A stretch of DNA of 64,000 nt from Rivularia sp034931125 (GTDB lineage Bacteria; Cyanobacteriota; Cyanobacteriia; Cyanobacteriales; Nostocaceae), in NCBI RefSeq assembly GCF_034931125.1, contig NZ_JAYGHM010000039.1, forward strand, positions 1 to 64,000. The letters run 5' to 3'. A program made the position numbers and the translations under genes. A model generated the notes under the pieces. The model saw nothing but the letters and a program-made list of their open reading frames with translations. It did not search any database and was not told where the DNA came from. Positions 51,294 through 60,197 of this stretch are shown one piece after another. Positions within the stretch are counted from its first letter, which is position 1, and each line of letters begins with the position of its first letter.

Positions 51294-51601
51294 AATTCCT
51301 CCCTTACAAACGCATTAGAAAGTAGGGCGACGCTGCTAGTACAAGTCACCCCGTCAGGAAAGCTGGTTACTTTCATGATTAATGCCCGATTACCCCCACA
51401 GTTATTTGATGTGCGGAAGCAATAAATAGATTATCTATACATAGTATATGCAATATAATAACTGGTCAAGGCTGTGCATAAAATTGTATATACAGACCTG
51501 TTATGCAAAATCCCCCGATTCATCATCAGGGGATTCAGAATTAACTTTTAAAGTTTTACGAACGCGATTGCGCCATTGCCTGAGAAACAGAAGTTCGCCT
51601 C
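51294..51601. other. Intergenic region with TATACATA-type repeats
   Basis: About 300 bases without a gene. It includes atctatacatagtatatgc (51431-51450), which resembles the operator-like palindromes near 51832 and 51960 (agcatatgtatatgct). Possible common binding motif for the RHH protein. Confidence 0.45.
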
Positions 51602-51811
51602 TCAGGCTGCTAATTCCCCCAGGACTTGCTCAACTTTTACTAATCTTTTCTCCAGTTCTTCAATCTTCTGAGATTCGTTCTTGTAAGGGGTTGCTAAATA
51701 TTGCTTCATATATTCAATTAATAATTCTGTAGCAGAAGCATTATGTTCTCTTGCTTTCTTGATGAAAGCTTCCTTTAACCCATCATCAATTCGGATGTTC
51801 AATTGACCCAT
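51602..51811 (-). CDS. Ribbon-helix-helix protein
   Basis: 69 residues: beta-strand QLNIRIDDGLKEAFIKKARE then HNASATELLIEYMKQYL, the RHH fold, with a C-terminal heptad region (IEELEKRLVKVEQVL) that could trimerise or dimerise. Likely autoregulated: a near-palindrome lies 20 bases upstream (51832). Related in role to plasmid copy or partition control. Confidence 0.8.
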   Translation of the reverse strand: MGQLNIRIDDGLKEAFIKKAREHNASATELLIEYMKQYLATPYKNESQKIEELEKRLVKVEQVLGELAA

Positions 51812-51831
51812 AGCATTTCCTATACTTTATC

Positions 51832-51847
51832 AGTCTATACATAGACT
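51832..51847 (-). promoter_or_regulatory. Operator-like palindrome upstream of the RHH gene
   Basis: AGTCTATACATAGACT, 7+2+7 palindrome; further related words follow (tatgtctatgc 51862, agcatatgtatatgct near 51957). The spacing suits an RHH autorepressor acting on divergent promoters for 51602 and 52060. Confidence 0.6.
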
Positions 51848-52059
51848 AGCTTTGTTTTTATGTCTATGCAATGCCTATACTTACTTATTAGAGGATAAGC
51901 AAGGCTTTTACTTCATTCTGTATATACAAAATCTAAAAATGTATTGACAATAAGCTAGCATATGTATATGCTTTATATATACAAATACTCATGCAATCGC
52001 GATCTCGCCTGGTAAGCAAAAGCGATTGCACGAGCAACCTTTTTACAGGAACTAGTATT

Positions 52060-52773
52060 ATGCCGTTTATTGCCTACACGCAGCAAGTATTTAACCGCGA
52101 TAAGTACGAAAAACTAATTGCTACAGACTTGAAAACGAGTCATGAAAGCAGTATTAGGACAGTTGAGATATCGTTTTACGACCATGAAATTTATGCTAGC
52201 GACAAATTAATAGCTAGCATTACCCATGACCATAGTGATTTTGTAACGCAACGCTGGGTAGTAGTAATAAATGATTTAGAAATTCATCGAGCAAATACTT
52301 GGATGAAGTGCTACGACTACATCATCTGGCATTACAAAAAAGGAACATTACCGAAACAACAGCAAGAAGTAGAGCCAGTTAATACTGATAACGAGCAGAT
52401 GGCGCAGATTGCTACTGAATGTAAAAAGTTTGGATTTGAACAACGCAATGATCTGGGTATTTACTACAAAGACGTGAAGCTAGGTGAAGTTGGTTGCACT
52501 AACGATAAATGGTGGGTAGTAAGAGCATCATCTCAACATCAGCTGCAAGTGCCGTGTAATTCCATATCTGACGCAGTATGGTCTTTGTGGACGGTAGAAG
52601 TTTCTCCACTAGAAACCACGCAAATTACATCTACCCCCGATACAAACAACGGAAATTGCGAAGAATTATTAGATAAACCCTTCGATGAATTGATTAGCGA
52701 AGAATGGGAACGATTGAGAAAGTACGAACCGCTTCATAAAAGTAAGGCTTTGTTCTCTGTACTAAAACAATAA
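52060..52773 (+). CDS. Hypothetical protein
   Basis: 237 residues from ATG 52060 (MPFIAYTQQVFNRDKYEKL); an earlier ATG at 51991 would add 23 residues but lies close to the operator-like repeats. Two similar sub-repeats are visible: EIYASDKLIASITHDHSDFV with RWVVVINDLEIHRANTW, and IYYKDVKLGEVGCTNDKWWV. This suggests an internal duplication of a small beta domain. No family recognised; upstream of the Sak4-like ATPase in the same direction. Confidence 0.55.
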   Translation: MPFIAYTQQVFNRDKYEKLIATDLKTSHESSIRTVEISFYDHEIYASDKLIASITHDHSDFVTQRWVVVINDLEIHRANTWMKCYDYIIWHYKKGTLPKQQQEVEPVNTDNEQMAQIATECKKFGFEQRNDLGIYYKDVKLGEVGCTNDKWWVVRASSQHQLQVPCNSISDAVWSLWTVEVSPLETTQITSTPDTNNGNCEELLDKPFDELISEEWERLRKYEPLHKSKALFSVLKQ

Positions 52774-52878
52774 AGAACAGGGAATCACATAAACGGTGAA
52801 ACAATCGCCTCTGTGGGTTCTGTAGAAAAAGTTTCCATTTTATTAAATCAACAATTAAGCTTTTGAAGGGTAATAACA

Positions 52879-53886
52879 ATGTTCAAGAAAGCAACAAAAT
52901 CGAACTTGAAGATAAGGCTCGCTTTAAGCGGAGCATCCGGTTCGGGTAAAACATACTCAGCATTATCAATAGCTTCTAATCTTGGTAATCGCATTGCTCT
53001 AATTGATACCGAAAGAGGTAGCGCAAGTAAGTACGCTGATTTATTCAATTTTGACACCTGCGAACTCACCAACCACCATCCAGCCAAATATATTGAAGCA
53101 ATTCGGCAAGCTGAGGATATGGGATATGACATCATAATTATCGACTCGTTAACTCATGCGTGGTTTAGCGAACTGGAGATGGCAGGTGGTAGATTCGACG
53201 GATGGGCAAAAGTCCGCCCCTTAGAGCGTAAATTAATTGATGCCATGATTGGGTCAAGATGTCACATTATAGCGACGATGCGAAGCAAAACCGAGTGGCT
53301 GATAGAAGAAAATCAAAAGAACGGTAAATCTTCTTATAGTCCTAAAAAAGTAGGCACATCACCAATACAAGCAAGCGGCGTAGAATATGAATTTGATGTC
53401 GCCGGAGAGCTAGACTATACCCACATTTTGACCATTAGTAAAAGTCGCTGTCCTGCTGTTACCGATAAAACTTTTCTTAATCCTGGCAAGGAGCTAGCAC
53501 TTGAATTCAAATCTTGGTTAGCGACAGTTGAAGAATCACAACCACAGACAACAGTAGAAACAGTTCCAGACACTCAAGACTTGCGAGTAAAACAAATTCG
53601 TACCCTACTTGATTATCCAGTTGAATTAATCAAGGAGTGGCTCCAATCCAATGGTGTTGAGCGTCCAAGTCAGCTTGATAACAATAAGGTTGATGAATTG
53701 GTCAAAACTATGTGTCTTGCTTGGGCTTCACCTCTGTCTGCTCATCCTAAGTACACTGCTGATTCTTATGATAAGAATGTGGTCAGAGCGGTTATTGAAG
53801 GTTATTCGGAAGTTGTCGCGGTACAGAATTGGATGAATGCTGTCTGTGAATCCAACCGTAAACAGAAGGAATTGAAAGCTGTGTAA
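52879..53886 (+). CDS. RecA-like ATPase of the AAA_24/Sak4 type
   Basis: 335 residues. Begins with RLALSGASGSGKTYSALSIA, Walker A GASGSGKT (about 17-24); ALIDTERGSASKYAD; Walker B DIIIIDSLTHAWF; sensor IIATMRSKTEW; VGTSPIQASGVEYEFD. This is the phage nucleotide-binding (AAA_24) family, which includes Sak4 single-strand annealing proteins that recruit recombination to ssDNA. The C-terminal 110 residues are a variable extension. Its presence supports phage or plasmid recombination functions here. Confidence 0.85.
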   Translation: MFKKATKSNLKIRLALSGASGSGKTYSALSIASNLGNRIALIDTERGSASKYADLFNFDTCELTNHHPAKYIEAIRQAEDMGYDIIIIDSLTHAWFSELEMAGGRFDGWAKVRPLERKLIDAMIGSRCHIIATMRSKTEWLIEENQKNGKSSYSPKKVGTSPIQASGVEYEFDVAGELDYTHILTISKSRCPAVTDKTFLNPGKELALEFKSWLATVEESQPQTTVETVPDTQDLRVKQIRTLLDYPVELIKEWLQSNGVERPSQLDNNKVDELVKTMCLAWASPLSAHPKYTADSYDKNVVRAVIEGYSEVVAVQNWMNAVCESNRKQKELKAV

Positions 53887-53966
53887 AGTTTCTCTATCCG
53901 TGGGAGTTTCCGTGAGCGAAACTCCCTATCCTGTGTGAGATTTAACAACCTGCCTCTCCTTGTTTT

Positions 53967-54338
53967 ATGAAACAAAATCAAACTCTTAATATTCCTCGTT
54001 GGTTAGCAAAATTTATCTTAAATGAAACAAAAAGCCAACCAAATAACCAACAGATATTTTTGGCAATATTAGAACCAATGTCACCTGAAGAATGGTGTAG
54101 AATTTGGATTCCCGTAATTCACCCAGATGTAGAAGCACCATACCCTGGAGAACGCAGTCCAACGGGTTATATGAAAGCTTCTATCATGACTTTGTGTAAG
54201 TTAACGGGTTACAGCGAGAGTACGGTGGAAGGATGGTTTTATGGTAAATCTTATCATCATACGCTGGGAATATTACTACGCTGTTTACACATATTATTCC
54301 AGTTTCAAAGAACCATAAAAATTTCAGATAAGACTTGA
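53967..54338 (+). CDS. Small HTH-like protein (family A, copy 3)
   Basis: 123 residues: IPRWLAKFILNETKSQPNNQ, LEPMSPEEWCRIWIPVIHP, PYPGERSPTGYMKASIMTLC, LTGYSESTVEGWFYGKSYHH and LLRCLHILFQF. This is the intact version of the frameshifted gene at 20740 and a longer relative of 18809. The LTGYSESTVEGW block looks like a DNA-recognition helix. Shared by the left and right plasmid-type regions. Confidence 0.75.
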   Translation: MKQNQTLNIPRWLAKFILNETKSQPNNQQIFLAILEPMSPEEWCRIWIPVIHPDVEAPYPGERSPTGYMKASIMTLCKLTGYSESTVEGWFYGKSYHHTLGILLRCLHILFQFQRTIKISDKT

Positions 54339-54536
54339 TAACTTCAATCAAAAAAATCTAATTGGGGTTATTTTTTTAGCATCTAAATTACCCGAAATTT
54401 ACAGGGATATTCCTTCTAATAAAGTAGCTTACGTTTTAATAGTAAACATCATAAATGTAGCGCAACTGCAATTCAACTCAATGTGAATGTAAGTTGCACG
54501 TCACTAACAGTTGAAAAACAATAGGGATAAACGTGC

Positions 54537-54929
54537 GTGAAAAATATTCAGCGACTTTATACCCAAAGTACATTAGCAACCCGGTGTAAAGTTAGCCTTC
54601 AAACAGTTAAGAACTGGTGTATGTGGGCGGGACTTACACCGCCCAAGAAAGCAACCTACTTCAGTTGCGATGAGTTGGAAGCTTTAGCTGACTTTTATAT
54701 CGCTTACAAATTTCTGCGGGTACAACAAAATGCTTACATCGATTGTGTTCTAGGTATGGGGGGCTTAAAAAAATATATTGCTTCAGTACGGCGTATGAGT
54801 TTGCGTCAGTTTGTTACGGAGTTCTTAACCAAAGATGAAAAAGCTCACTTTTTAACGCAAATTTTAGTGGATAAATTAGAAGAGGAAATTGAAGATGATG
54901 AATTTAACTTTGGTGGCACAGCAGCTTGA
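54537..54929 (+). CDS. HTH protein heading the membrane-protein operon
   Basis: 130 residues from a GTG. MerR-like N-terminal helix-turn-helix TLATRCKVSLQTVKNWCMWA then ELEALADFYIAYKFL, with an acidic C-terminus (DKLEEEIEDDEFNFGG). It overlaps the next gene, so it is part of the operon reaching 60173 and may regulate it. Confidence 0.7.
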   Translation: MKNIQRLYTQSTLATRCKVSLQTVKNWCMWAGLTPPKKATYFSCDELEALADFYIAYKFLRVQQNAYIDCVLGMGGLKKYIASVRRMSLRQFVTEFLTKDEKAHFLTQILVDKLEEEIEDDEFNFGGTAA

Positions 54930-55524
54930 AATTCCACTAGAGCAACTCAAATCAATCTGCCAGGTATTGAAAATTGAAATTATCAAAAACGCAGTTACAC
55001 CAAACGATAAAGAAAAAATTCAAGAGTTTATCAGAGCGTGTAAAAATCAAGAAATAACCATAGAGCAAGGACTATTAGAGCTACAACAGCTACAGCGAGA
55101 AGCCCAAACTCAACAAAAAGCTTTAGGTGAAAAGTTTAACTTAGATGAATTTTTCAAGCAACGTATCGGTACTTCCCCTGAAGAATTAAATTCAGGGAGC
55201 TATCATTACGACTTATATCAGTTACTGTTGAAATCCCAGTCGATATCTCAGGTTGGCTACACACTATTTAGAGAAGCGTTTCTACGCCAAACTCAGGATC
55301 TAATTATGAATGGTACGGAAGCAGAGTCTATAAATAAAAATCAAACAGTTGCCGGTTTTGATAAAGCTTTCGATACTATCGAAACTCAGTTCGAGCAAAA
55401 TTTTTTGGGGACATCGGTAAATTGGGGGGAGGAGGAACATCCGATGTTAGCAGCATCTCAAAAAGCAGCCCTACCTTCAACACAGGAAACGAGTACATCA
55501 ACATCCCCGTCGTCGAAGAAGTAA
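54895..55524 (+). CDS. Operon protein, helical, unknown
   Basis: About 210 residues, start ATG 54895 (TTG 54889 possible). N-terminus TLVAQQLEIPLEQLKSICQV is a second HTH-like segment, followed by EKIQEFIRACKNQEITIEQG and a coiled coil. The tail is Ser/Thr-rich. Overlaps both neighbours, showing coupling. No family recognised. Confidence 0.6.
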   Translation: MMNLTLVAQQLEIPLEQLKSICQVLKIEIIKNAVTPNDKEKIQEFIRACKNQEITIEQGLLELQQLQREAQTQQKALGEKFNLDEFFKQRIGTSPEELNSGSYHYDLYQLLLKSQSISQVGYTLFREAFLRQTQDLIMNGTEAESINKNQTVAGFDKAFDTIETQFEQNFLGTSVNWGEEEHPMLAASQKAALPSTQETSTSTSPSSKK

Positions 55525-55868
55525 TTGAAGCTGCACCTAAATTAGCAACCGCAACTGTACAAGCAATCGCGCCGACAATCAATAAAGCCGTAGTTAATGA
55601 CCGACAAATTATTACCGATTTTATGACTGAAGGGGGATTTCTTGCAACGACTGCGGCAATAACTACAACTTGTACCGTTGCAACAATTACTGTATGTGTT
55701 ACCTCTCCACCAAAACCAGTTTTCTTCAAAATTATGCTTGGTGGAATTGGCGGGACTATTTTAGGAGGACTTATTGCAGTACTTATCTTAAGGCATTATA
55801 GAAAGGAGGTTTTGAGCAACCATGCAAATTCAAGATCAACAACCGAATTACCAAAACAATCAACTTAG
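55422..55868 (+). CDS. Small membrane protein of the operon
   Basis: About 148 codons; TTG at 55422 overlaps the previous gene by 103 bases, unusually long, and no later good start exists before residue 69. Hydrophobic stretches FLATTAAITTTCTVATITVC (about 74-93) and FFKIMLGGIGGTILGGLIAV (101-120) give two membrane helices with a glycine-zipper. Short basic tail (LRHYRKEV). Start uncertain. Confidence 0.6.
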   Translation: MGGGGTSDVSSISKSSPTFNTGNEYINIPVVEEVIEAAPKLATATVQAIAPTINKAVVNDRQIITDFMTEGGFLATTAAITTTCTVATITVCVTSPPKPVFFKIMLGGIGGTILGGLIAVLILRHYRKEVLSNHANSRSTTELPKQST

Positions 55869-56784
55869 TAAAGATGATTTTGATGACGTTTGGGTGCCAA
55901 ATCCTCACGGACAACTACCTCAAAGTGCTGCAACATCCGGACTAATCAATATTATTAAGTCAGGAAGTTTAGATTCTTTACTAACTAATCCCTGGTTGAT
56001 GTCGATTTTTGTGGCAACAGTAATATTGGTTGTGATTGCTGCGATCGCAACAACTCTTTCAGGTCAACGTTCGTCAGAAATCAACCCATCCCAAGAAGCT
56101 TACTCCGAACTTTTGCAAAAATCCCAGAATTTAGATGCAGCCGACAGCAACTTCAGGGAATATTTGACTCGTAATGATTACAGTTCCGGCTTAGTAAGCA
56201 ATCCTGGTTTATTACAAGCTGTGGTGTTGGAAGCGAGCGCGAGATATAGTAATCGCATGATTGCCAGCCAAAACAATTCCCAAAATCCGGCTTACAACCA
56301 ACACGAGGAAGTAATTAATCACGGTTCTGAAATTGAAGCACTAAAACGGATTAATCTTGGAGCATCAGGAAAAGAAGCAGAACTTAAATACGTTGACCCT
56401 AGCACGGGTTCTTGGGTAACTATTCCGATTGACTCAGCGGAATTAGCTGCCAGTGGTTTGGTTAAGCTCAATATTATCTCTAATAGCAGGAGGGAAACAA
56501 CACAGCGGTTCAATTTGGTTACAATTGCCCAAAATACGCGACTATCTGTAGAAGAAGTAAAAGCCGCTATGTTAGAAGCTTTGCGTGTAAAGGGATTAAG
56601 TCCGGTTGCATCCGAACTTGAGAAGACTGATTGGTTTGGGAATAAAGCAAGTTCGGAGGATGCACAGATATCTGATTATCAGCAAGATAAACCAGAAACA
56701 ACCCCCACTACTCGATCAATTGAGCAAGAGCCATTAGAAGATAAACCCTCACCAAAACTGAAAGGGGGTAAAAATGCCCAGTAA
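55822..56784 (+). CDS. Membrane-anchored protein of the operon
   Basis: 320 residues, overlapping the gene before by 47 and the gene after by 11 bases. Polar N-terminus, one clear membrane segment LMSIFVATVILVVIAAIATT (about 59-78), then a large soluble part ending in RRETTQRFNLVTIAQNTRLS and VEEVKAAMLEALRVKGL. The C-terminus is proline/glutamate-rich. A ribosome-binding site (aaaggaggt) lies just upstream. No family recognised. Confidence 0.65.
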   Translation: MQIQDQQPNYQNNQLSKDDFDDVWVPNPHGQLPQSAATSGLINIIKSGSLDSLLTNPWLMSIFVATVILVVIAAIATTLSGQRSSEINPSQEAYSELLQKSQNLDAADSNFREYLTRNDYSSGLVSNPGLLQAVVLEASARYSNRMIASQNNSQNPAYNQHEEVINHGSEIEALKRINLGASGKEAELKYVDPSTGSWVTIPIDSAELAASGLVKLNIISNSRRETTQRFNLVTIAQNTRLSVEEVKAAMLEALRVKGLSPVASELEKTDWFGNKASSEDAQISDYQQDKPETTPTTRSIEQEPLEDKPSPKLKGGKNAQ

Positions 56785-58156
56785 ATTAATATTTGCACCT
56801 ATACCTCTGCTATTAGGAAGTTGGATGTTCACTAGCAGCTTTAGCAGTAGCACCATCCAACAATCAGCAACACCATACTCCACCCAGCAGCAAGTTGTAG
56901 AAGTGGAAATGCCTGAACCAGCAAAATCTTTTCTACGATTTGGTGGTGCTGTCATTGCGTCCGCCGGGACATCAAGTTTAGTGTTTTGGGAGTTAGCTGA
57001 TAAAAAGCAGAGTACCAAACAGAGACTTTTATTAGCTGCTGGTCAAAACTGTGTCCCGAATACAGTTCAATTAGTTAACAATTCTCAAGCAATGCCGCCA
57101 TTACAAAACAATCAAGAACCACCGGCAAGTACCCAAATATCCAACCAAATCCAACAGCAGAGTGTTTCTGCAAAAGCTAAAAAATCCCCACTACAGGAAG
57201 TTCCAAATTTCTACCAAACAAGTGATATTGGTGCTTCAATATCTAATGATTATAATGCTGCAAATGGATTGAACCCGCATAGTAGCTCAGAAGAGAAATA
57301 TGCCGAAGTTAAATCTTTAATTTACGAAAATACGGTGGGGATTGTTGGTAAGGAAAAAGGCAGCGGTAAAACCTCAAAACTTGGTTATTTGATTGCCGAA
57401 CATATCAAACTTGGTCATTTGGTTTGGATGGTTAATCCTTTTGCCAAAGGTCAACAGTGGAAAGGAATCAAGGTTTTTGGACGCGGTTACAACTTTGTCG
57501 AAGCAACTAATGCTATACGAGAATTTACTCGCATTGCGTTTTGGAGAATCGCAGAAGCTGGCGATGAGACGAAGGAGTACGAACCATTTGAAGATTATCA
57601 CCTGCATCTATCGCTTGACGAAATGTCCAATTATTCCAGCGAAATTGATGTGATTGACTCTACTGTGATGCCTAAATTCTGGGAAGCAGTAGTGCAATTT
57701 TTGCGGCAGGCTAATATGTCCGTTTCCTTTGCCAGTCATGGCGATACTCAGGCTATGTTAGGTGGTGCAAAAGCTCTCGCTGGTAAATCGCAAACTATTA
57801 AGGATGCGATTGTGTGGGTATATGCTCAAGCTATTACTGACACTAATGTAGAAGGTAATAAACGTTGTGCTGGTTGGGCTTATTTGATTCGCCCAGATGG
57901 GGGAGAAAGAGAAAGAACAAGAATAGAAATTCCGGCTTGGATGCAAGGCGCACCCGCAACTCGACTTGACGGAAAGGATAAATACAACTACGTCCAACTA
58001 GTTCAAAAATACTGTCCTCAGTATTTATATCTTCCGGTGAGTGCGAAAAAACCTTTGGCAGAAGAAGGTTCATCTATACCAACGGATACCGAACAGTTTC
58101 GCCAAAAACTAATTGAGCAAGAAGATATATGGGGTTCCGATGGAGATAAAACATAA
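56774..58156 (+). CDS. P-loop ATPase, TraD/VirB4-like (putative motor of the operon)
   Basis: 460 residues. N-terminal hydrophobic segments LIFAPIPLLLGSWMFTSSF and FLRFGGAVIASAGTSSLVFW suggest membrane attachment. The ATPase part (from about 190) has Walker A GIVGKEKGSGKTSK and Walker B HLHLSLDEMSNY, then a long helix FWEAVVQFLRQANMSVSFAS with HGDTQAMLGGA, a pattern of DNA-translocase/coupling-type ATPases that report in the same order. Not clearly assigned to TraD, FtsK or VirB4. Its neighbours are membrane proteins, so a transfer or secretion motor is plausible. Confidence 0.7.
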   Translation: MPSKLIFAPIPLLLGSWMFTSSFSSSTIQQSATPYSTQQQVVEVEMPEPAKSFLRFGGAVIASAGTSSLVFWELADKKQSTKQRLLLAAGQNCVPNTVQLVNNSQAMPPLQNNQEPPASTQISNQIQQQSVSAKAKKSPLQEVPNFYQTSDIGASISNDYNAANGLNPHSSSEEKYAEVKSLIYENTVGIVGKEKGSGKTSKLGYLIAEHIKLGHLVWMVNPFAKGQQWKGIKVFGRGYNFVEATNAIREFTRIAFWRIAEAGDETKEYEPFEDYHLHLSLDEMSNYSSEIDVIDSTVMPKFWEAVVQFLRQANMSVSFASHGDTQAMLGGAKALAGKSQTIKDAIVWVYAQAITDTNVEGNKRCAGWAYLIRPDGGERERTRIEIPAWMQGAPATRLDGKDKYNYVQLVQKYCPQYLYLPVSAKKPLAEEGSSIPTDTEQFRQKLIEQEDIWGSDGDKT

Positions 58157-58220
58157 ACCGTTAACGAGAGAGCTAATGATTCGTGTCCGATACTTTAATT
58201 CATTAAATTAGGAGATAAAA

Positions 58221-58889
58221 ATGACTAGAAAACAAGTGTACCGAAGAAATTTACCACAATTGGCTTCAAGCCATCAATTAGATACCAACGTGGTAGACAC
58301 ACATTATGAAGAATTTGATGACGGTTATAACGACCAATATTCCCATAACAATCAGTGGCATAACCGCGCCTATAATGCCGGACGCTACGCTAGGGGTGCT
58401 TACAATTGGGGTCAAAAATACAGCCGTGGCGTAACCCCAGCAATGGAAAATGGAGCAGGTGCTGCAATTGGGACTTTGGGTACTGTTGCCAATCATACCA
58501 ACCCTTTTAAACCTTGGCGTTCATTTGCCTTTTGGAGCATGAGTATCGGTACTTTAGTTGTTGGCTCCTGGGTTACTCAATTCTTTTTAGGAGGACTAAT
58601 TGCAACTCGCAATCCTCGACAATTACCGCAAAATACATCAACAGCAGTCCGATTCGGTCATGGCGTTGTAAATGCTGGTAAACCTGTCGCTAACGGTGTT
58701 TGGAATGGATTTGGTCAAGTTGCCACAGGTGCGGGAGATAGTTTAGATAAGGCTGTACGACTACAAACTGTTGAATCTAATAATTGGCAGCAATCACCTG
58801 TCGATGTGAAAGAGCAAAAACAGACAACTATCTTACCTTTGACTACTTGGACTGGGGATGGTGGATATCAATCTGTAGAGAGGAAATAG
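58221..58889 (+). CDS. Membrane protein of the operon
   Basis: 222 residues. Tyr/Asn/Gly-rich N-terminus (QYSHNNQWHNRAYNAGRYAR), then one membrane segment around SFAFWSMSIGTLVVGSWVTQ (95-120), and a Gly-rich alanine-poor stretch (GKPVANGVWNGFGQVATGAG) that can form a second shallow helix. Ribosome-binding site (aggagataaaa) is good. Not recognised; same direction and spacing as the ATPase. Confidence 0.6.
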   Translation: MTRKQVYRRNLPQLASSHQLDTNVVDTHYEEFDDGYNDQYSHNNQWHNRAYNAGRYARGAYNWGQKYSRGVTPAMENGAGAAIGTLGTVANHTNPFKPWRSFAFWSMSIGTLVVGSWVTQFFLGGLIATRNPRQLPQNTSTAVRFGHGVVNAGKPVANGVWNGFGQVATGAGDSLDKAVRLQTVESNNWQQSPVDVKEQKQTTILPLTTWTGDGGYQSVERK

Positions 58890-58938
58890 AAGGGAGAGAG
58901 TGAGAGAAAGAAAAATATTGTATTGAAGGTAAGTCAAA

Positions 58939-59352
58939 ATGTTCAAAAAGTCAGATAAATTCCCTCACTCCTTCCCTCCTTCAACGCCACTTGCTACAAC
59001 GGAGGGAACCTCCGCAACGCAGTGGCTCCTCCCTCGCTCTTCCTGGGTGAGGGTTCCTACGTCGAGTTTTCTTATTACCAGTACTGTGTTTGTTGTATTT
59101 GTTTTGGATATGGCGAGTCCTGGATATGCTTCGTTTGCTTTAATCCCAAATATGCAACCATTAATTGCAACGCTTACTAACGATATTCGTTCTGCTGTCA
59201 TAAAGTTAACGCACTCAGAATCCTTACCCACTTCTACTCAAGAAACTCAACAACCTTTAGGACATGAAAATTGTCGAACATTATTAGATGCTTATAACAA
59301 GAATGCTAAATGTCATTTCAACCCGAAGAATTACTCAAACATCTCCCAATAG
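58939..59352 (+). CDS. Short exported or membrane protein, interrupted at its N-terminus by a repeat
   Basis: 137 codons. A hydrophobic segment SFLITSTVFVVFVLDMASPG (about 42-61, followed by YA) looks like a signal or anchor. The part before it is encoded by a palindromic genomic repeat (58986-59026), so the original N-terminus may have been shorter or different. The C-terminus overlaps the next gene by 43 bases. Unknown function. Confidence 0.5.
   Translation: MFKKSDKFPHSFPPSTPLATTEGTSATQWLLPRSSWVRVPTSSFLITSTVFVVFVLDMASPGYASFALIPNMQPLIATLTNDIRSAVIKLTHSESLPTSTQETQQPLGHENCRTLLDAYNKNAKCHFNPKNYSNISQ
58986..59026. repeat. Palindromic dispersed repeat within a coding region
   Basis: gccacttgctacaacggagg and the partly complementary cctccgcaacgcagtggc (6-bp outer and 5-bp inner matches). 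The GC-rich word differs in composition from the genes around it; the kind is frequent between cyanobacterial genes. Here it is translated. Confidence 0.6.
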
Positions 59353-60173
59353 AAATTCAATATCAAGAAATAAAGGCATCTGAGGAAGCATATCGTAAAT
59401 TTAGATTATCTCAAGCAAGAGGCCGTATTTGTTGTTTTGGGGTGTCTCTAGTAATGGCGATCGCAATTCTACATCCCTCAGTAAATCAATGGTTTGAAGC
59501 TAAATTTCAGTTAAACCGAATTGCTGGTATTAGTTTTTCGACAAGCCTAAATCAACCGAAAGAAGCTTCGGAAATAGCCGTTGCTCTTGTAGATTACGCA
59601 CGCAGCCAAAACTGGGAGGTACGAACTGGAGAACGTCGCTATAACGTGTTTTATGTTCAAGGAATGTTTCCGTCAGGTGCCAGCAATAACAACACACCCA
59701 ACCAATTTAACGATTCGCGGTTTTTAGTTGAAGTAAATCCGACTCCCAGACTGATTGGAGCTTGGGAGGCATCTATCGAACCGGGGAATCATTATACTAA
59801 GCAGCCGATGAATAGTGATGGTGCAGCACAAATACAAGTTCCCGGACAGTATAAAGCTTGGCGTATTGGAAAACATAAAGGTCGCGAGATTGCCTTAGTT
59901 CAGGTTGCACCAGTAAATATAATTCGGGATTTCAATCGTAACGGCAAGGTTGACGAGGGAGATAAACAAGAATATTCATTAATTGGGGCTAATCAGCATA
60001 GTGGAAGCGACCAAAAGTTTGTTGATAATGCAAGCGCTGGATGTCCTGTAGGACGTACATCAGTAGGGCATCAAGAATTTATGAGTTATTTGCAACAAGA
60101 CATAGATTATCAAGCAGATAATAATTTCATATTTTCAACTACTTTTATTTCAGCTAAAAACTTAATTTTTTAA
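59310..60173 (+). CDS. Membrane-anchored protein with SAGCPVGRT motif
   Basis: 287 residues. Cytoplasmic N-terminus, one membrane segment near ICCFGVSLVMAIAILHPSVN (41-60), then an extracytoplasmic domain ending in NQHSGSDQKFVDNASAGCPV and GRTSVGHQEFMSYLQQDI. The NASAGCPVGRT block with a conserved Cys and upstream His recalls the catalytic Cys motif of peptidoglycan cross-linking or cutting domains, and similar stretches occur in phage-type proteins. A DFNRNGKVDEGD segment looks like a dockerin/EF-hand calcium loop. Cell-wall processing for a transfer apparatus is inferred. Confidence 0.65.
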   Translation: MSFQPEELLKHLPIEIQYQEIKASEEAYRKFRLSQARGRICCFGVSLVMAIAILHPSVNQWFEAKFQLNRIAGISFSTSLNQPKEASEIAVALVDYARSQNWEVRTGERRYNVFYVQGMFPSGASNNNTPNQFNDSRFLVEVNPTPRLIGAWEASIEPGNHYTKQPMNSDGAAQIQVPGQYKAWRIGKHKGREIALVQVAPVNIIRDFNRNGKVDEGDKQEYSLIGANQHSGSDQKFVDNASAGCPVGRTSVGHQEFMSYLQQDIDYQADNNFIFSTTFISAKNLIF

Positions 60174-60197
60174 TATTTGATAGGAGAAAAACTATCC

